Below, in pieces: positions 29,641-40,179 of a stretch of 62,203 bases of DNA. Within the stretch, counting starts at the first letter, position 1; each line of letters begins with the position of its first letter. A model generated the notes under the pieces. It was not told the DNA's origin, ran no database searches, and saw nothing but the letters and a program-made list of their open reading frames with translations. A program made the position numbers and the translations under genes. Source of the stretch: Acaryochloridaceae cyanobacterium SU_2_1 (lineage in GTDB: Bacteria > Cyanobacteriota > Cyanobacteriia > Thermosynechococcales > Thermosynechococcaceae); contig JAAUUW010000001.1 of assembly GCA_012030735.1 (NCBI GenBank), positions 1 to 62,203 of the forward strand, in the 5' to 3' direction.

Positions 29641-30297
29641 ATGATCCAAAAAATAGCTCTTGGTCTTCTATGGCTGGGTTTTGGCCTCTATGCCTTTCTC
29701 CTTGCCCCAGGCAATCAAGCCGATACGCTCAGCATATTGCAGCCCTTGATGACGGGCGATTGGCAGCGGATCAATCCCCTGATTGTGGCATTGTTCAACT
29801 TAATGGGGATTTGGCCGATGGTTTATGGTTGTTTGTTGTTTGCGGATGGCCGTGAGCAGAGGGTCCCAGCTTGGCCCTTTGCCAGTTTATCCTTTGGTAT
29901 TGGGGCCTTTGCGATTCTTCCCTATCTCGCGGTTCGCCAGCAGTCTGTGATGCCTCAGTCGGGTCAACTCAACCCCATCCTCAGGGTTTGGGATAGTCGA
30001 TGGCTGGGACTGGGGCTATTGGTGGCTGCGATCGCACTCCTAGGCTATGGTCTTCTTCAAGGAAATTGGGCTGAGTTTTGGGTGCAATGGCGAACCAATC
30101 GCTTCATTCATGTGATGAGTCTCGACTTTTGCCTGCTAAGCCTCATATTCCCTCTGCTCTTGCCCGCTGACTTAGCTCGCCGAGGGATGGATCTACCCCC
30201 ATTACTTTTTTTGGGGTTGGTGTTTATGCCCCTGCTAGGCCCTTTAATTTACTTATGTTTGCGTTTGCCCCTAGAGACCAACGCCACACTAACCTAA
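29641..30297 (+). CDS. Conserved polytopic membrane protein
   Basis: 218 residues with about six hydrophobic segments (near 5-20, 45-65, 75-95, 120-140, 155-175, 185-207) and few polar motifs. Such proteins occur in cyanobacteria and as nucleus-encoded plastid proteins of plants, without known function; that resemblance is from memory of the pattern. No signal cleavage site. It ends four bases inside the stop region of mtnA, which converges on it. Confidence 0.75.
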   Translation: MIQKIALGLLWLGFGLYAFLLAPGNQADTLSILQPLMTGDWQRINPLIVALFNLMGIWPMVYGCLLFADGREQRVPAWPFASLSFGIGAFAILPYLAVRQQSVMPQSGQLNPILRVWDSRWLGLGLLVAAIALLGYGLLQGNWAEFWVQWRTNRFIHVMSLDFCLLSLIFPLLLPADLARRGMDLPPLLFLGLVFMPLLGPLIYLCLRLPLETNATLT

Positions 30298-31367
30298 GGG
30301 TCAAGACTGCGATAATGGCTGAGTTTATCCTGTAACTCCTCTGGTTTAAAGACCCCATGTTCAGTAATGATCCCCGTAATTAAGGCTGCGGGAGTGACAT
30401 CAAAGGCTGGATTATAAAATTCCACCCCGCTGGGACAAATATCTGTACTACCAATTTGATAAATTTCCGCAGGATGACGTTCCTCAATGGGAATACTCTG
30501 CCCATTGGCTAAGTCAAAGTCAATGGTAGACAAGGGTGCAGCCACATAAAAGGGCAACTGATGGGCCTTGGCGCTCAAGGCCACACTATAAGTGCCAATT
30601 TTATTGGCAGCATCGCCATTGACGGCAATGCGATCGGCACCCACCACCACCAAATCGATCAAATCCTGCTGCATACAATGGGCTGCCATCCCATCGGTAA
30701 TCAAGGTAACGGGTATATTCTCTTGCACACATTCCCAACAGGTGAGTTTGGCACCCTGAAGTCGTGGTCGAGTCTCGTCGGCATAAACCCTCGCCAACCG
30801 GCCAGCAGACCAGGCCGAACGGACCACACCCAAGGCAGTGCCATAGCCTGCTGTCGCTAAGGCCCCAGCATTGCAATGAGTAAGAATGCATAGCTTTTCG
30901 GGATCTGGGGGTAGAACATTGAGACCATGCTCACCAATCGCTTGGCAGGTCTGCAAATCTTCAGTAGCGATCTCCTGGGCTGTGGCCAATAACTGCTCTT
31001 GCAATTGAGAGATTGGTCCCCAGGTTTGGTGGGCCACCCTTAGCATCCGAGTCACAGCCCAAAAGAGGTTAACTGCTGTAGGGCGAGTAGCCTTAAGCCG
31101 ATCTCCTACGACCTCTAAGTCTGCCAGGAATTGTTCCCGTTGATCCGTTTGAATTTCGCGACTGCCCAAGACCATGCCATAGGCCGCTGCCACCCCGATG
31201 GCTGGAGCACCACGCACAATCATGGTTTGGATGGCCACAGCCATATCCTCTGATCGACGGATCTCTACTACGGAAAATTGCTGCGGCAGACGGGTTTGAT
31301 CAATCAGTTGGACATGATCATCCCGCCAAATAACGGGATATACAGGATAATTTGCGGCAACAGTCAT
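30294..31367 (-). CDS. mtnA: S-methyl-5-thioribose-1-phosphate isomerase
   Basis: 357-residue aldose-ketose isomerase of the methionine salvage pathway, related to eIF2B. Catalytic cysteine lies in [19 protein letters not shown] and the catalytic aspartate in [20 protein letters not shown] terminus has [23 protein letters not shown], here ordinary for the family. It follows dxs on the same strand by 69 bases; the two may share a transcript. Some relatives act on ribose-1,5-bisphosphate, so the substrate assignment is by family similarity. Confidence 0.92.
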   Translation of the reverse strand: MTVAANYPVYPVIWRDDHVQLIDQTRLPQQFSVVEIRRSEDMAVAIQTMIVRGAPAIGVAAAYGMVLGSREIQTDQREQFLADLEVVGDRLKATRPTAVNLFWAVTRMLRVAHQTWGPISQLQEQLLATAQEIATEDLQTCQAIGEHGLNVLPPDPEKLCILTHCNAGALATAGYGTALGVVRSAWSAGRLARVYADETRPRLQGAKLTCWECVQENIPVTLITDGMAAHCMQQDLIDLVVVGADRIAVNGDAANKIGTYSVALSAKAHQLPFYVAAPLSTIDFDLANGQSIPIEERHPAEIYQIGSTDICPSGVEFYNPAFDVTPAALITGIITEHGVFKPEELQDKLSHYRSLDP

Positions 31368-31436
31368 AGTTCAGAAATCAACAGCCAGAGGAAAACAAAC
31401 AGATGAAGAGGGATCTACCGATCTATCTCCTGATCT

Positions 31437-33345
31437 TTAGGAGACAAAGCTAGGGGCAGGGTTCTGCTTGAGCATTTCTAGCACGCGCTCCGACATTTGG
31501 GAAGGGGTTAGCCCTAGGGCGATCTTGGATTGATCCGGGGTGGCATGCTCAACCAACCGATCGGGAACGCCAATTCGAGTCACGGGTACCAACACCTGCT
31601 GCTCCATCAGGGATTCCAAAACAGCGGTACCAAACCCACCCGCAATACATCCCTCTTCAAAGGTGACAACCTGGCCAATCTGTTGAGCCAGAGGGATAAT
31701 CAGCTCGGTATCCAAGGGTTTGGCAAAGCGAGCATTAACCACCGTGGCCTTGATCCCATGCTCCGTCAGCATATCAGCCACTTGTATCGCTGGATATACC
31801 ATCGTGCCATAGGCCAGAAATAGCACATCCTCACCCTGGTGCAAGACCTCTGCTTTACCGATCGGGATGGCTTCCCAACCCTCTTCCATTAAGGCAACAC
31901 CATGACCACTACCCCTTGGGTAACGCATAGCAATCGGACCCTGGGTGTAATTAATCCCCGTCACCAACATTTGCTGCATTTCCGCCTCATCCTTGGGGGC
32001 CATGAGCACCATGTTGGGTAGGCATCGTAGATAGGCAATGTCATACATGCCTTGGTGGGTGGGACCATCGGCACCGACAATTCCGGCTCGATCTAAACAG
32101 AAAAATACCGGCAAGCTCTGGATGCAAATATCGTGAATAATCTGATCGTAGGCCCGTTGTAAAAAGGTGGAATAGATGGCTACCACAGGGCGCATTTGCT
32201 CACAGGCCATTCCTGCCGCTAGGGTGGTGGCATGTTGCTCAGCGATGCCGACGTCAATATATTGCTTAGGTAATTTGGCCTGCAGTTTATCTAATCCCGT
32301 GCCTGTAGCCATAGCTGCAGTAATGCCAATCACCTTAGGATTGTTTTCAGCCAACTGAATTAAGGTTTCGGCAAAGACCTTCGCATAACTAGGTGGCTTA
32401 GGCTTGTTTGAGGGGGGGGCTTTGCCCGTTTCTAAGTTGAAGGGATTTTGGGCATGGTAGCCAACTTGGTCTTGCTCTGCTATCGCATAGCCCTTACCTT
32501 TGGTTGTGGAGACATGCACAAGTACAGGCCCTTCATGCTTATGGGCCTCCTTAAACGTGGCAATTAACTCCTCTAGGTTATGGCCATCTACGGGTCCCAT
32601 ATAAGTAAAGCCGAGTTCTTCAAAAACTGCGCCTACCTTAGAAACTGCCAATCGCTTCATGCCGCCCTTGAGGCGCATTAGCTCTGGCGTAATGGATTCG
32701 TTAAAAGGCAACTGTCTGAGCTGTTCTTCGAAGTTATCGGAGAGGAACTGAATGGGAGGGCTCAGCCGCATTTTATTTAGATAACGAGACATCGCGCCCA
32801 CATTGGGTGAGATGGACATATCGTTATCATTAAGAACCACTAATAAACGGGTATGGGGAAGGTGGCCGGCATGGTTAATGGCTTCCAAGGCCATGCCCCC
32901 AGTCATGGCCCCATCACCAATGACTGCAACACTTTTGAAGTTTTCTCCCTTTGCATCACGAGCCAAGGCCATGCCTAAGGCCGCAGAGATACTTGTGGAG
33001 GCATGTCCAGCACCAAAATGATCAAAGTTAACTTTCCTTGCGGTTCAGGTAGCCCGCAATGCCATCTTTCTGGCGTAGGGTGTGGAAACGGTGATAGCGA
33101 CCAGTAATCAGCTTATGAGGATAGGCCTGATGACCCACATCCCAAATCACTTTATCGTGATCTAAGTCCAAGGTTTGATAAAGGCCAAGGGTTAGTTCCA
33201 CCACTCCTAAGCCCGGCCCCAAATGTCCGCCACTGGCGGCAACGGTGTCTAAGTGCTTTTGGCGGATTTCGGCGGCAATCTGCTTCAGCTCTGCAATGGA
33301 TAAGCCGTGCAACTGGTTAGGGTGGGTAATGTCACTCAGATGCAT
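31437..33345 (-). CDS. dxs: 1-deoxy-D-xylulose-5-phosphate synthase (one frameshift)
   Basis: TPP enzyme that condenses pyruvate and glyceraldehyde-3-phosphate at the entry of the MEP isoprenoid pathway, also feeding thiamine and pyridoxal synthesis in many bacteria. Motifs: [35 protein letters not shown] and [18 protein letters not shown]. Near 33025-33033 an extra base (AGTTAAC for AGTAAC) breaks [19 protein letters not shown]; removing it gives 635 residues, the family length. As the gene is normally essential in cyanobacteria, I take the break as an artefact. Confidence 0.94.
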
Positions 33346-33490
33346 GCGCAGGGATCTCCTCTGATCACTGTTGATTTAGCTATCCTCTACTGTAGTCGAT
33401 CTCAGGGCACGGCGTTGATTTCAATTCCGGCAGAGATTTAGCTGCTTGTTATAGGCGCTAATGGAGTGGATAAATTGAGGCAATACTCCT

Positions 33491-34048
33491 TCATTCAATC
33501 CCTAGCAGGCGGTGATATCGTTGCCACCAGAGATTAAGGGGTACATATATGACAGGAGTCCATAGACTACTGAGAATGGCGGAACTAAGAGCTGTTTGGC
33601 GCAGATGCAGCCAGACATCGCTAAGGGGATGGAGAGCCGCTAACCCAAATTGCAAGGCTGTGACGGTCTCCACCAATAAAGCCATCCCAAAGACGATCAG
33701 CGCCCTAGAAATAAAGTCCTCTTCGATCAAGCCAGTCGGATTCATTCGTCCAACTAGGAAGCCCACCAGTGCCAGCCCCACCATATGGGTAGGTTGCGGT
33801 GCTGTTAGGCTATCTTGGAGTAGCCCTAGGCAAATACCTGACAGCAGTCCTTGCCAAGGCGTACGCCTCATACTCCAGGCCACCACCCAGATTAATAGCC
33901 AATTGGGACCAATCCCCGACAAGGTCATCCCCGGTAACCGTACTAGCAGCATTAGAGTACAGAACAGGACAGAACTAAGGATAATGGTTGCGTTAATGAG
34001 ATGTAGGGAGAAAGAGGACTGTCTTCTGCGGGTTAGAGGTCTGATCAT
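33491..34048 (-). CDS. mreD: Rod-shape protein MreD
   Basis: 185-residue membrane protein with about five membrane segments, part of the MreBCD elongasome that directs wall growth. MreD sequences are poorly conserved; the call rests on hydrophobic pattern, size and position directly after mreC. It overlaps the end of mreC by 56 bases, longer than usual. Confidence 0.85.
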   Translation of the reverse strand: MIRPLTRRRQSSFSLHLINATIILSSVLFCTLMLLVRLPGMTLSGIGPNWLLIWVVAWSMRRTPWQGLLSGICLGLLQDSLTAPQPTHMVGLALVGFLVGRMNPTGLIEEDFISRALIVFGMALLVETVTALQFGLAALHPLSDVWLHLRQTALSSAILSSLWTPVIYVPLNLWWQRYHRLLGIE

Positions 34049-34778
34049 GTAAATAAACGCTTACCCATTCCAATTGGCCAATGGGAGCAGTTAACTCAAC
34101 AATGGCTTGGGGATTATAATTCTGTTCTAGTTTAAGGGACTTTACCCGCCCAATTGGTAAGCCAGAGGGGAATAAGCGGCTGAGAGTAGAGGTGACAATG
34201 GCATCGCCAACTTTGATATCTGGATCTTTCTCAAAGAATGTAATCACCGCTGTTGTACCAGATTGGCCCTGAAAAATTCCCATATGTCGGCTGCGGTTCA
34301 CGGTTACCCCAATCCGGCTGGTGGGATCGCTGATGAGTAGCACGCGGCTGGTCCGTTGAGATGTCTCTATGATACGCCCGACTAGCCCTCCAGGTGCCTG
34401 CACCACTGCGCCTTTTTCAATGCCGTCTACTTGACCTTTGCCTAGGGTAATCTGCTGCCACCAGTTATCACCACTACGGGCAATGATCGGTGCTGTGATC
34501 GCTTTTTCTGTCTGGATGTCCTTTTGTCCCAGCAGACTCTCGAATTCTTGGTTACGCGCCTTCAAATCTTGCATTTGTTGCTGAAGCTGCCAAGTTTGCG
34601 CATCCACCAACTGCTGTTGTTTAGCACTGTCTGTTTGTAGTGGAACAGTAATCAATCGGAAAAATTCTAATAGCCCAACCCCCTGGGTGCGGCTAACCCC
34701 CCAAGCGCCTGCTAAACATAAGAGGGCTAGAATTAGTCCCAAGCGATACCGTTCCCACCAGCGATATAGAAATGACAT
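33993..34778 (-). CDS. mreC: Rod-shape protein MreC
   Basis: 261 residues: a short cytoplasmic end, one membrane segment (about 12-30), a coiled coil (60-85) and the beta-rich periplasmic domain with ITLGKGQVDGIEKGAVV and LLISDPTSRIGV. It links the cytoplasmic MreB filament to wall synthases. It lies 46 bases after mreB. The last 18 residues are read in overlap with mreD, so the exact C terminus is less sure. Confidence 0.92.
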   Translation of the reverse strand: MSFLYRWWERYRLGLILALLCLAGAWGVSRTQGVGLLEFFRLITVPLQTDSAKQQQLVDAQTWQLQQQMQDLKARNQEFESLLGQKDIQTEKAITAPIIARSGDNWWQQITLGKGQVDGIEKGAVVQAPGGLVGRIIETSQRTSRVLLISDPTSRIGVTVNRSRHMGIFQGQSGTTAVITFFEKDPDIKVGDAIVTSTLSRLFPSGLPIGRVKSLKLEQNYNPQAIVELTAPIGQLEWVSVYLHDQTSNPQKTVLFLPTSH

Positions 34779-34824
34779 TGTATATCACCGTAATCTGGGT
34801 AATAGGTTCAAGGTTAGCTCTTCC

Positions 34825-35856
34825 TTAGGTAGGCTGATTAGTAAATACCCGAGAAAACTGCTGAAAATTCTCCAAAACTTGTCCAGCCCCGAGCACAACA
34901 CAACAGAGGGGATCTGCCGCAATATGGACCACAATTCCTGTCTCATGGCTAATCAGCTTATCCAAACCCTTGAGTAGCGCACCGCCACCTGCCAACATAA
35001 TGCCGCGATCGACAATATCCGCTGCTAGCTCTGGTGGCATTCGCTCGAGACTCCGCTTGACGGCCTCTACAATCGCTGAAAGAGGTTCGGTCATGCTCTC
35101 ACGAATTTCCGGTCCCTTTACCAAAACAGTCCGAGGCAGACCCGATAATAGGTGAAGCCCACGAACTTCCATATTCACATCATCATTATCATTGGTGGGA
35201 TAGGCAGAACCAATCCGAATCTTAATGTCTTCTGCTGTCCGCTCCCCAATCACCAAGTTATGAACTTTCTTCATATATTGGGTGATTGACTCCGTTAGCT
35301 CATCCCCTGCCACCCGCACCGATTCACTAATCACACTGCCCTGCAAGCTCAGGACTGCGACCTCTGTGGTGCCTCCACCAATATCAATAATCATGTTGCC
35401 AGTGGGTTCCTCAACGGGCAACCCAGCCCCAATAGCCGCAGCAACAGGTTCATCGAGCAGATACACTTCGCGAGCGCCGGCTTGGGTGGCTGCCTCCATC
35501 ACTGCCCGCCGTTCAACACCCGTTACCCCACTCGGGATCCCAACCACCACTCGAGGTGAAACTAAACTCTTGCCACCATGGACCCTTCGAATAAAATGCT
35601 GCAGCATCAACTCAGCCTTTTCGAAGTCGGCGATCACGCCATCTCGCAACGGACGAATCGCCGTTACATTACCTGGGGTTCGACCCAGCATCATTTTCGC
35701 TTCAGCACCCACCGCCAATATCTGCTTCGTCACTTGATCGACAGCAACAACGGAGGGTTCTTGGAGTACAATACCCTTCCCTGATACATAGGCAAGTGTA
35801 TTCGCTGTGCCTAGGTCGATGCCAATATCTCGAGAAATGCGACTGAAGAGGCCCAC
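34825..35856 (-). CDS. mreB: Rod-shape determining actin MreB
   Basis: 343-residue bacterial actin. ATP-binding phosphate loops IGIDLGTANTLAY (12-24) and IDIGGGTTEVAVLSL (near 165-179), and adenosine motif GIMLAGGGALLKGLD, are intact. It polymerises under the membrane and steers lateral wall growth. First gene of mreBCD. The 137-base upstream gap contains a TATAAT on the minus strand near 35937-35942, possibly a -10 box. Confidence 0.97.
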   Translation of the reverse strand: MGLFSRISRDIGIDLGTANTLAYVSGKGIVLQEPSVVAVDQVTKQILAVGAEAKMMLGRTPGNVTAIRPLRDGVIADFEKAELMLQHFIRRVHGGKSLVSPRVVVGIPSGVTGVERRAVMEAATQAGAREVYLLDEPVAAAIGAGLPVEEPTGNMIIDIGGGTTEVAVLSLQGSVISESVRVAGDELTESITQYMKKVHNLVIGERTAEDIKIRIGSAYPTNDNDDVNMEVRGLHLLSGLPRTVLVKGPEIRESMTEPLSAIVEAVKRSLERMPPELAADIVDRGIMLAGGGALLKGLDKLISHETGIVVHIAADPLCCVVLGAGQVLENFQQFSRVFTNQPT

Positions 35857-35993
35857 TAGATTTAAATCCTTTGAGAAGCGTTAGTCTATATTATCTTTGA
35901 AAACTTAAAAATAACAGTCTAATCGAGGTGGATCATATTATATTTTCACTATTCCGTCTAGATCTTCAAACTTGACGCCCAAAAACAGTGAAA

Positions 35994-36920
35994 TTAGCCT
36001 CTGAGCTGGCCTAGTTTTAGATTGAGGATAGAGAGAATTAAAATCATCAAAAACAGCACCAATCCTATTGCACAACCATAGCTATAGCCCTTGCCGATTT
36101 CCGAGAAAGCTTGTTCATAGAGATCCATGACGATGGTTTTTGTGCTCCCCAAGACGCCTCCACCGGGAGTCATGATGTAGACCTCTTCAAAGACTTTGGC
36201 TGCTGAAATTGCCGAAATCACAGCCACTAGCATTAAATAGGGTTTCATCAGGGGGATCGTAATATCCCAATGTTTTTGCCATCCATCTGCTCCATCAATG
36301 GCAGCAGCCTCATACAGATCTTGGGGAATTCCTTGTAAGCCTGCTAGATAAATCACCATATAGTAGCCTAACCCTTTCCAGACCGTCACTGCCATCACAC
36401 TAAAGAGGGCAAGATTGGGATCTGTCAACCAACCAATGGCCCCTGGCGTTGTCCCTCCCCCTAAGATTGTGATTAGCTTAGCGAGTAAAGGGTTCTGGGC
36501 CAAGAAAAGAATGCCTTGATTGAGCAAACCTTGTTCATCGTAAAGCCATTTCCAAGCAATGCCAGCGACCACCATGGAAATCACCACTGGTGTGTAATAA
36601 GCAGCCCGAAACCAATGGATGCCCCTCAATTTTTGATTTACTAATATCGCTAATCCTAAGGGGGCAATCACCAAGATCGGCACAACGCAGAAAAGATAGA
36701 CAAGGGTATTTCGCAAGCTTTGCCAAAAGACCTCATCTTGCCAAAGGGCCTGAAAATTTTCTAAGCCAATCCATTCAGGTGTTTGGGTCAAATTTTCAAA
36801 TCGCGTGAAGCTGAGATAAAAGGCTTGTAGGGCTGGCCAAAAAACGCTCAAGGTTAAAAGAGAGAGCGCTGGAAACAAAAAAAGATAGGGTGTCAGTCGT
36901 TGACGAGAGAGAGGCTGCAT
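35994..36920 (-). CDS. Sugar-type ABC transporter permease (UgpA/MalF family)
   Basis: 308 residues with six membrane segments and the inner-loop EAA motif EAAAIDGADGWQKHWDITIP that docks the ATPase. The N-terminal stretch YLFLFPALSLLTLSVFWPAL is typical of carbohydrate CUT1 permeases. Partners (second permease, binding protein, ATPase) are not adjacent, so sugar and glycerol-phosphate uptake are both possible. Sits between mreB upstream and a hypothetical gene. Confidence 0.88.
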   Translation of the reverse strand: MQPLSRQRLTPYLFLFPALSLLTLSVFWPALQAFYLSFTRFENLTQTPEWIGLENFQALWQDEVFWQSLRNTLVYLFCVVPILVIAPLGLAILVNQKLRGIHWFRAAYYTPVVISMVVAGIAWKWLYDEQGLLNQGILFLAQNPLLAKLITILGGGTTPGAIGWLTDPNLALFSVMAVTVWKGLGYYMVIYLAGLQGIPQDLYEAAAIDGADGWQKHWDITIPLMKPYLMLVAVISAISAAKVFEEVYIMTPGGGVLGSTKTIVMDLYEQAFSEIGKGYSYGCAIGLVLFLMILILSILNLKLGQLRG

Positions 36921-36959
36921 GGATTGGCTGGGGTGAGATTTTAGGCGGCAAGGTTCAAT

Positions 36960-37355
36960 TTAAGGATGCTCAATACCATTAAAGAGGTAGAAAAGTTGTT
37001 GGCAAATATCCTTGAACTTGGCTTGGAATCCTGAGGGGGGAGGGGTTGGCCCTAGACAGATCCAATCCCCCACCGTTGAGAATCGCCAGCGCTGGTTGCC
37101 AAAGAGGCCAAAGCAGGTGGCTTCAATACCAATTAATCGTTGATCATGGAATCGAAGTTGGAGGAGGGTATTCCCGGCGGGTAGGTTAAAGCCCAGATCA
37201 ATAGAGTCTGGATCAACCCATTCTTGGGTGTCAGCATCGTTTGTCCAGGGATATAAATTGGCTTTGCTGCCTGGAAAATGCTGATTGAATAGACTAACTA
37301 TCGCAGCAATTTTAGTCGCGGATTCAGGGGTAGTGGCTTGTTCAGCCGCATTCAT
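36960..37355 (-). CDS. Conserved hypothetical protein
   Basis: 131 residues, mixed alpha/beta, no signal peptide or membrane segment. A Trp/Phe-rich middle (IGIEATCFGLFGNQRWRFSTV) and a helical C terminus are visible. It ends 40 bases before the sugar permease gene on the same strand and could be cotranscribed. I cannot assign a function. Confidence 0.6.
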   Translation of the reverse strand: MNAAEQATTPESATKIAAIVSLFNQHFPGSKANLYPWTNDADTQEWVDPDSIDLGFNLPAGNTLLQLRFHDQRLIGIEATCFGLFGNQRWRFSTVGDWICLGPTPPPSGFQAKFKDICQQLFYLFNGIEHP

Positions 37356-37707
37356 GGAACCACTCCTTCATGATCACCCTTAGTTTCTGAGTCACACCCA
37401 ACTTCAACTGAGGATAACTGAATCTAGGATATTCTGCTTTATTTTTTTGTTCCTTGGCTGACCTCTATATCGAAACCGACTTCTATGTCAAAGATAAAGG
37501 GATGATTTTGTCGCAGGGGGAAGGGGATATTGTGATATCTAGGCTAGGAGTTGACTTTGATGCAATCTGATGGGCTGAAAAATGCTATGTTGTCGCTGAT
37601 ATGAGTATAAATCTTGCTCTCCATGAGCGAAGAGCTGCGCTGTTCTAAATCTTCCTTGGCCTAGTCGATGTCTAATTGTTCTCTTATTTTTTTGTTTTAT
37701 CGTACCT
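37356..37707. other. Divergent promoter region of carA
   Basis: About 350 bases between the hypothetical minus-strand gene and carA. AT-rich near 37430-37450 and 37680-37700, where promoter elements are likely. No gene or strong hairpin seen. Confidence 0.45.
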
Positions 37708-38877
37708 ATGCTCTGTTTTGATACCCAGCCTGCTCTGTTAGTCCTAGCTGATGGGAGTACTTTTCGTGGTTGGTCTTTTGGGGCGGTGGGCACTGCTTTT
37801 GGAGAAGTGGTGTTTAATACAGGAATGACTGGGTATCAAGAAGTTCTCACTGATCCCAGCTATTGTGGTCAGTTGGTCGCCTTTACCTATCCAGAATTAG
37901 GCAATACTGGGATCAATGCCGAGGATGAGGAGTCTGAGGGGCCGCAGGTTAGGGGTGCGATCTCACGAAACCTCTGTACCCACCCTAGCAATTGGCGCTC
38001 TCAACAAACCTTATCCGCCTATTTGCAGCACCATCAGATTCCTGGGATTTATGGCATCGATACCCGTGCCTTAACCCGAAAACTCCGATCCGCCGGAGCG
38101 ATGAATGGAGGCATCTCCTCCGAGATTCTAGACCCACAGATCCTACTGGAAAAAATACAAGAAACTCCCTCAATGACAGGCCTCAACTTGGCCCAACGGG
38201 TGACGACAAAAACAGCCTATGAATGGGTAGAACCCACTTCTAATACCTGGGAATTTTCGCTGACTACTCACCCAGAGGCCCCATCCTTGCGGGTAGTGGC
38301 CATCGACTTTGGGATCAAGCGTAATATTCTCAGACGCTTAGCCAGCTATGGTTGCCAGGTGATTGTTGTGCCAGCCAATACCAGTGCCGAAGCAATTCTG
38401 GCCTATCAGCCCGATGGTATCTTTTTATCAAACGGACCGGGCGACCCAGCCGCTGTTACCGAGGGGATTGCCACTACAAAGGCCTTGCTTGATTATCAAA
38501 AGCCAATGTTTGGAATTTGTCTAGGCCATCAGTTATTGGGCTTATCCTTAGGTGTAGATACCTTTAAGCTTAAATTTGGTCATCGCGGTTTAAATCAACC
38601 GGCAGGAGGGCAACAGCAAGTAGAAATCACCAGCCAAAATCATGGTTTTGCTCTGCAGGCGGAGTCCATCGACCAGACGGCTATCGAGGTCACCCATCTC
38701 AATCTCAATGATCAGACCATTGCGGGTTTACAGCATAAAACCTTACCCCTCTTCTCTGTGCAATACCATCCAGAGGCCAGCCCCGGTCCTCATGATGCCG
38801 ATTATCTATTTGCCAAATTTGTCAGCATGATGCGAGCTGAGCAAGGCAAGGCCTCGACTCGCAAAACCAAGACTTAG
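37708..38877 (+). CDS. carA: Carbamoyl-phosphate synthase small chain
   Basis: 389-residue glutamine amidotransferase subunit that delivers ammonia to CarB for arginine and pyrimidine synthesis. The N-terminal domain contains [19 protein letters not shown]; the class I amidotransferase has nucleophile Cys 271 in FGICLGHQ and His 354/Glu 356 in [13 protein letters not shown] 37708 matches the usual N terminus. carB is not in the window. Confidence 0.97.
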   Translation: MLCFDTQPALLVLADGSTFRGWSFGAVGTAFGEVVFNTGMTGYQEVLTDPSYCGQLVAFTYPELGNTGINAEDEESEGPQVRGAISRNLCTHPSNWRSQQTLSAYLQHHQIPGIYGIDTRALTRKLRSAGAMNGGISSEILDPQILLEKIQETPSMTGLNLAQRVTTKTAYEWVEPTSNTWEFSLTTHPEAPSLRVVAIDFGIKRNILRRLASYGCQVIVVPANTSAEAILAYQPDGIFLSNGPGDPAAVTEGIATTKALLDYQKPMFGICLGHQLLGLSLGVDTFKLKFGHRGLNQPAGGQQQVEITSQNHGFALQAESIDQTAIEVTHLNLNDQTIAGLQHKTLPLFSVQYHPEASPGPHDADYLFAKFVSMMRAEQGKASTRKTKT

Positions 38878-38898
38878 GTAAATCAGAGGTCTATAGAC

Positions 38899-39741
38899 AT
38901 GACTAGTCCTCACCAACCGACAAACTTGACCCTAGCCCTTGAGCGTCGGGGCCAAGGATTTCCTGTGCTATGTCTCCATGGTCATCCAGGGTCAAAACAG
39001 TGTATGGGCATGTTTACGGATTTTTTAGCCCAGGATTTTCTGACGATAGCGCCGGATTTGCGAGGCTATGGCCATAGTCAAGTCCGATCGGCCTTTGCCA
39101 TGGCTGATCATTTAGAAGATCTGGTTGAAAGTTTAGACCAAGAAAAGATTTCTCGCTGTCTGATCTTGGGCTGGTCTCTCGGTGGAATTTTGGCCTTAGA
39201 AATGGCCTTGCGGCATCCTCAGCGAGTCAGCGGCTTAATTTTAATCGCAACAGCAGCCTTTCCCCGTAGTGACCATCCCCCTATTTCCTGGCAAGACAAT
39301 CTTTATACTGGGCTGGCAGGGCTTATCAACTGGGTGGTGCCTGGTTGGCGCTGGAATATTCGCACCTGGGGGCAGCGATCGCTATTTCGCTATTTGCTGG
39401 GTCAGCAGACCCCCGCAGCCTACCACTACTTAGCAAAGGCCGCTGTCCCTGCCTACTTAAAAACCTCTCGCTATGCTCAGCAAGCGCTGAATCAAGCCAT
39501 TCAGATGGGCTATAACCAGGAGAATGAGCTAGCAAAGATTACGGTTCCCTGCTTAGTCCTCGCTGGGGCCTTAGATCGACATATTATACCAGCCGCCAGC
39601 AAGGCGACAGCCCAAGGGCTTTCCCAAAGTCGCTGGATTTGCTATGAAAATACTGCCCATTTATTTCCATGGGAAATCCCAGATCGGGTGCAAGGGGATA
39701 TTGAAAATTGGCTGGAAGATTATCCTGATGTCTGCCAATAG
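38899..39741 (+). CDS. Alpha/beta hydrolase
   Basis: 280-residue alpha/beta-fold hydrolase. Oxyanion loop LHGHPGS (near 27-33), nucleophile elbow GWSLGG (Ser near 98), acid Asp in AGALDRHIIP and His in NTAHLFPWE near the C terminus make a complete triad. It begins 22 bases after carA, so it may be expressed with it. Esterase, haloperoxidase-like or proline-iminopeptidase-like roles are all possible. Confidence 0.85.
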   Translation: MTSPHQPTNLTLALERRGQGFPVLCLHGHPGSKQCMGMFTDFLAQDFLTIAPDLRGYGHSQVRSAFAMADHLEDLVESLDQEKISRCLILGWSLGGILALEMALRHPQRVSGLILIATAAFPRSDHPPISWQDNLYTGLAGLINWVVPGWRWNIRTWGQRSLFRYLLGQQTPAAYHYLAKAAVPAYLKTSRYAQQALNQAIQMGYNQENELAKITVPCLVLAGALDRHIIPAASKATAQGLSQSRWICYENTAHLFPWEIPDRVQGDIENWLEDYPDVCQ

Positions 39742-39766
39742 GACACTTAGAAAAACTCCTGAACCT

Positions 39767-40075
39767 CTATCTGAGCTGGGGATTAATTTGAATTGGAATG
39801 GATTTAACGTCTACATCTGGCTCATTGCAAACCGTTAATTGGGTTGGCTTACAGCGCTCAACGGTGACATCAATGCCTTGAGCTTGTTCTGACTCTAGGT
39901 CTTCTATATACCCAGGCAGCGCTGTCTCGGCTTCTTTTTGGCTGAGAAAGGGACCAAAAAAGTAAAGGCACTCTGGGGAGGATGTTGTAATCTTGACCCA
40001 CCAGGCAAGCCCCAGCCGATTATAGAATTCAGCAAAGCGGCTCGATAAATCAGTCGATGTATCTTTGGATGTCAT
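39767..40075 (-). CDS. DUF1816 family protein
   Basis: 102 residues with the DUF1816 pattern: LGLAWWVKITTSSPECLYFF, then FGPFLSQKEAETALPGYIED and a C-terminal VERCKPTQL. This small domain is specific to cyanobacteria and is remotely related to phycobilisome linker CpcD domains. It is soluble, with no signal peptide. Convergent with the hydrolase gene. Confidence 0.8.
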   Translation of the reverse strand: MTSKDTSTDLSSRFAEFYNRLGLAWWVKITTSSPECLYFFGPFLSQKEAETALPGYIEDLESEQAQGIDVTVERCKPTQLTVCNEPDVDVKSIPIQINPQLR

Positions 40076-40179
40076 AGCCCCAATTTATTCCTCCGCAATG
40101 CATGATTCATTTGATGCAAACCATTTGTAGTAAACAGCATAAAACAGACTTACTTTATATTTTGTAATATTTGAATGGT

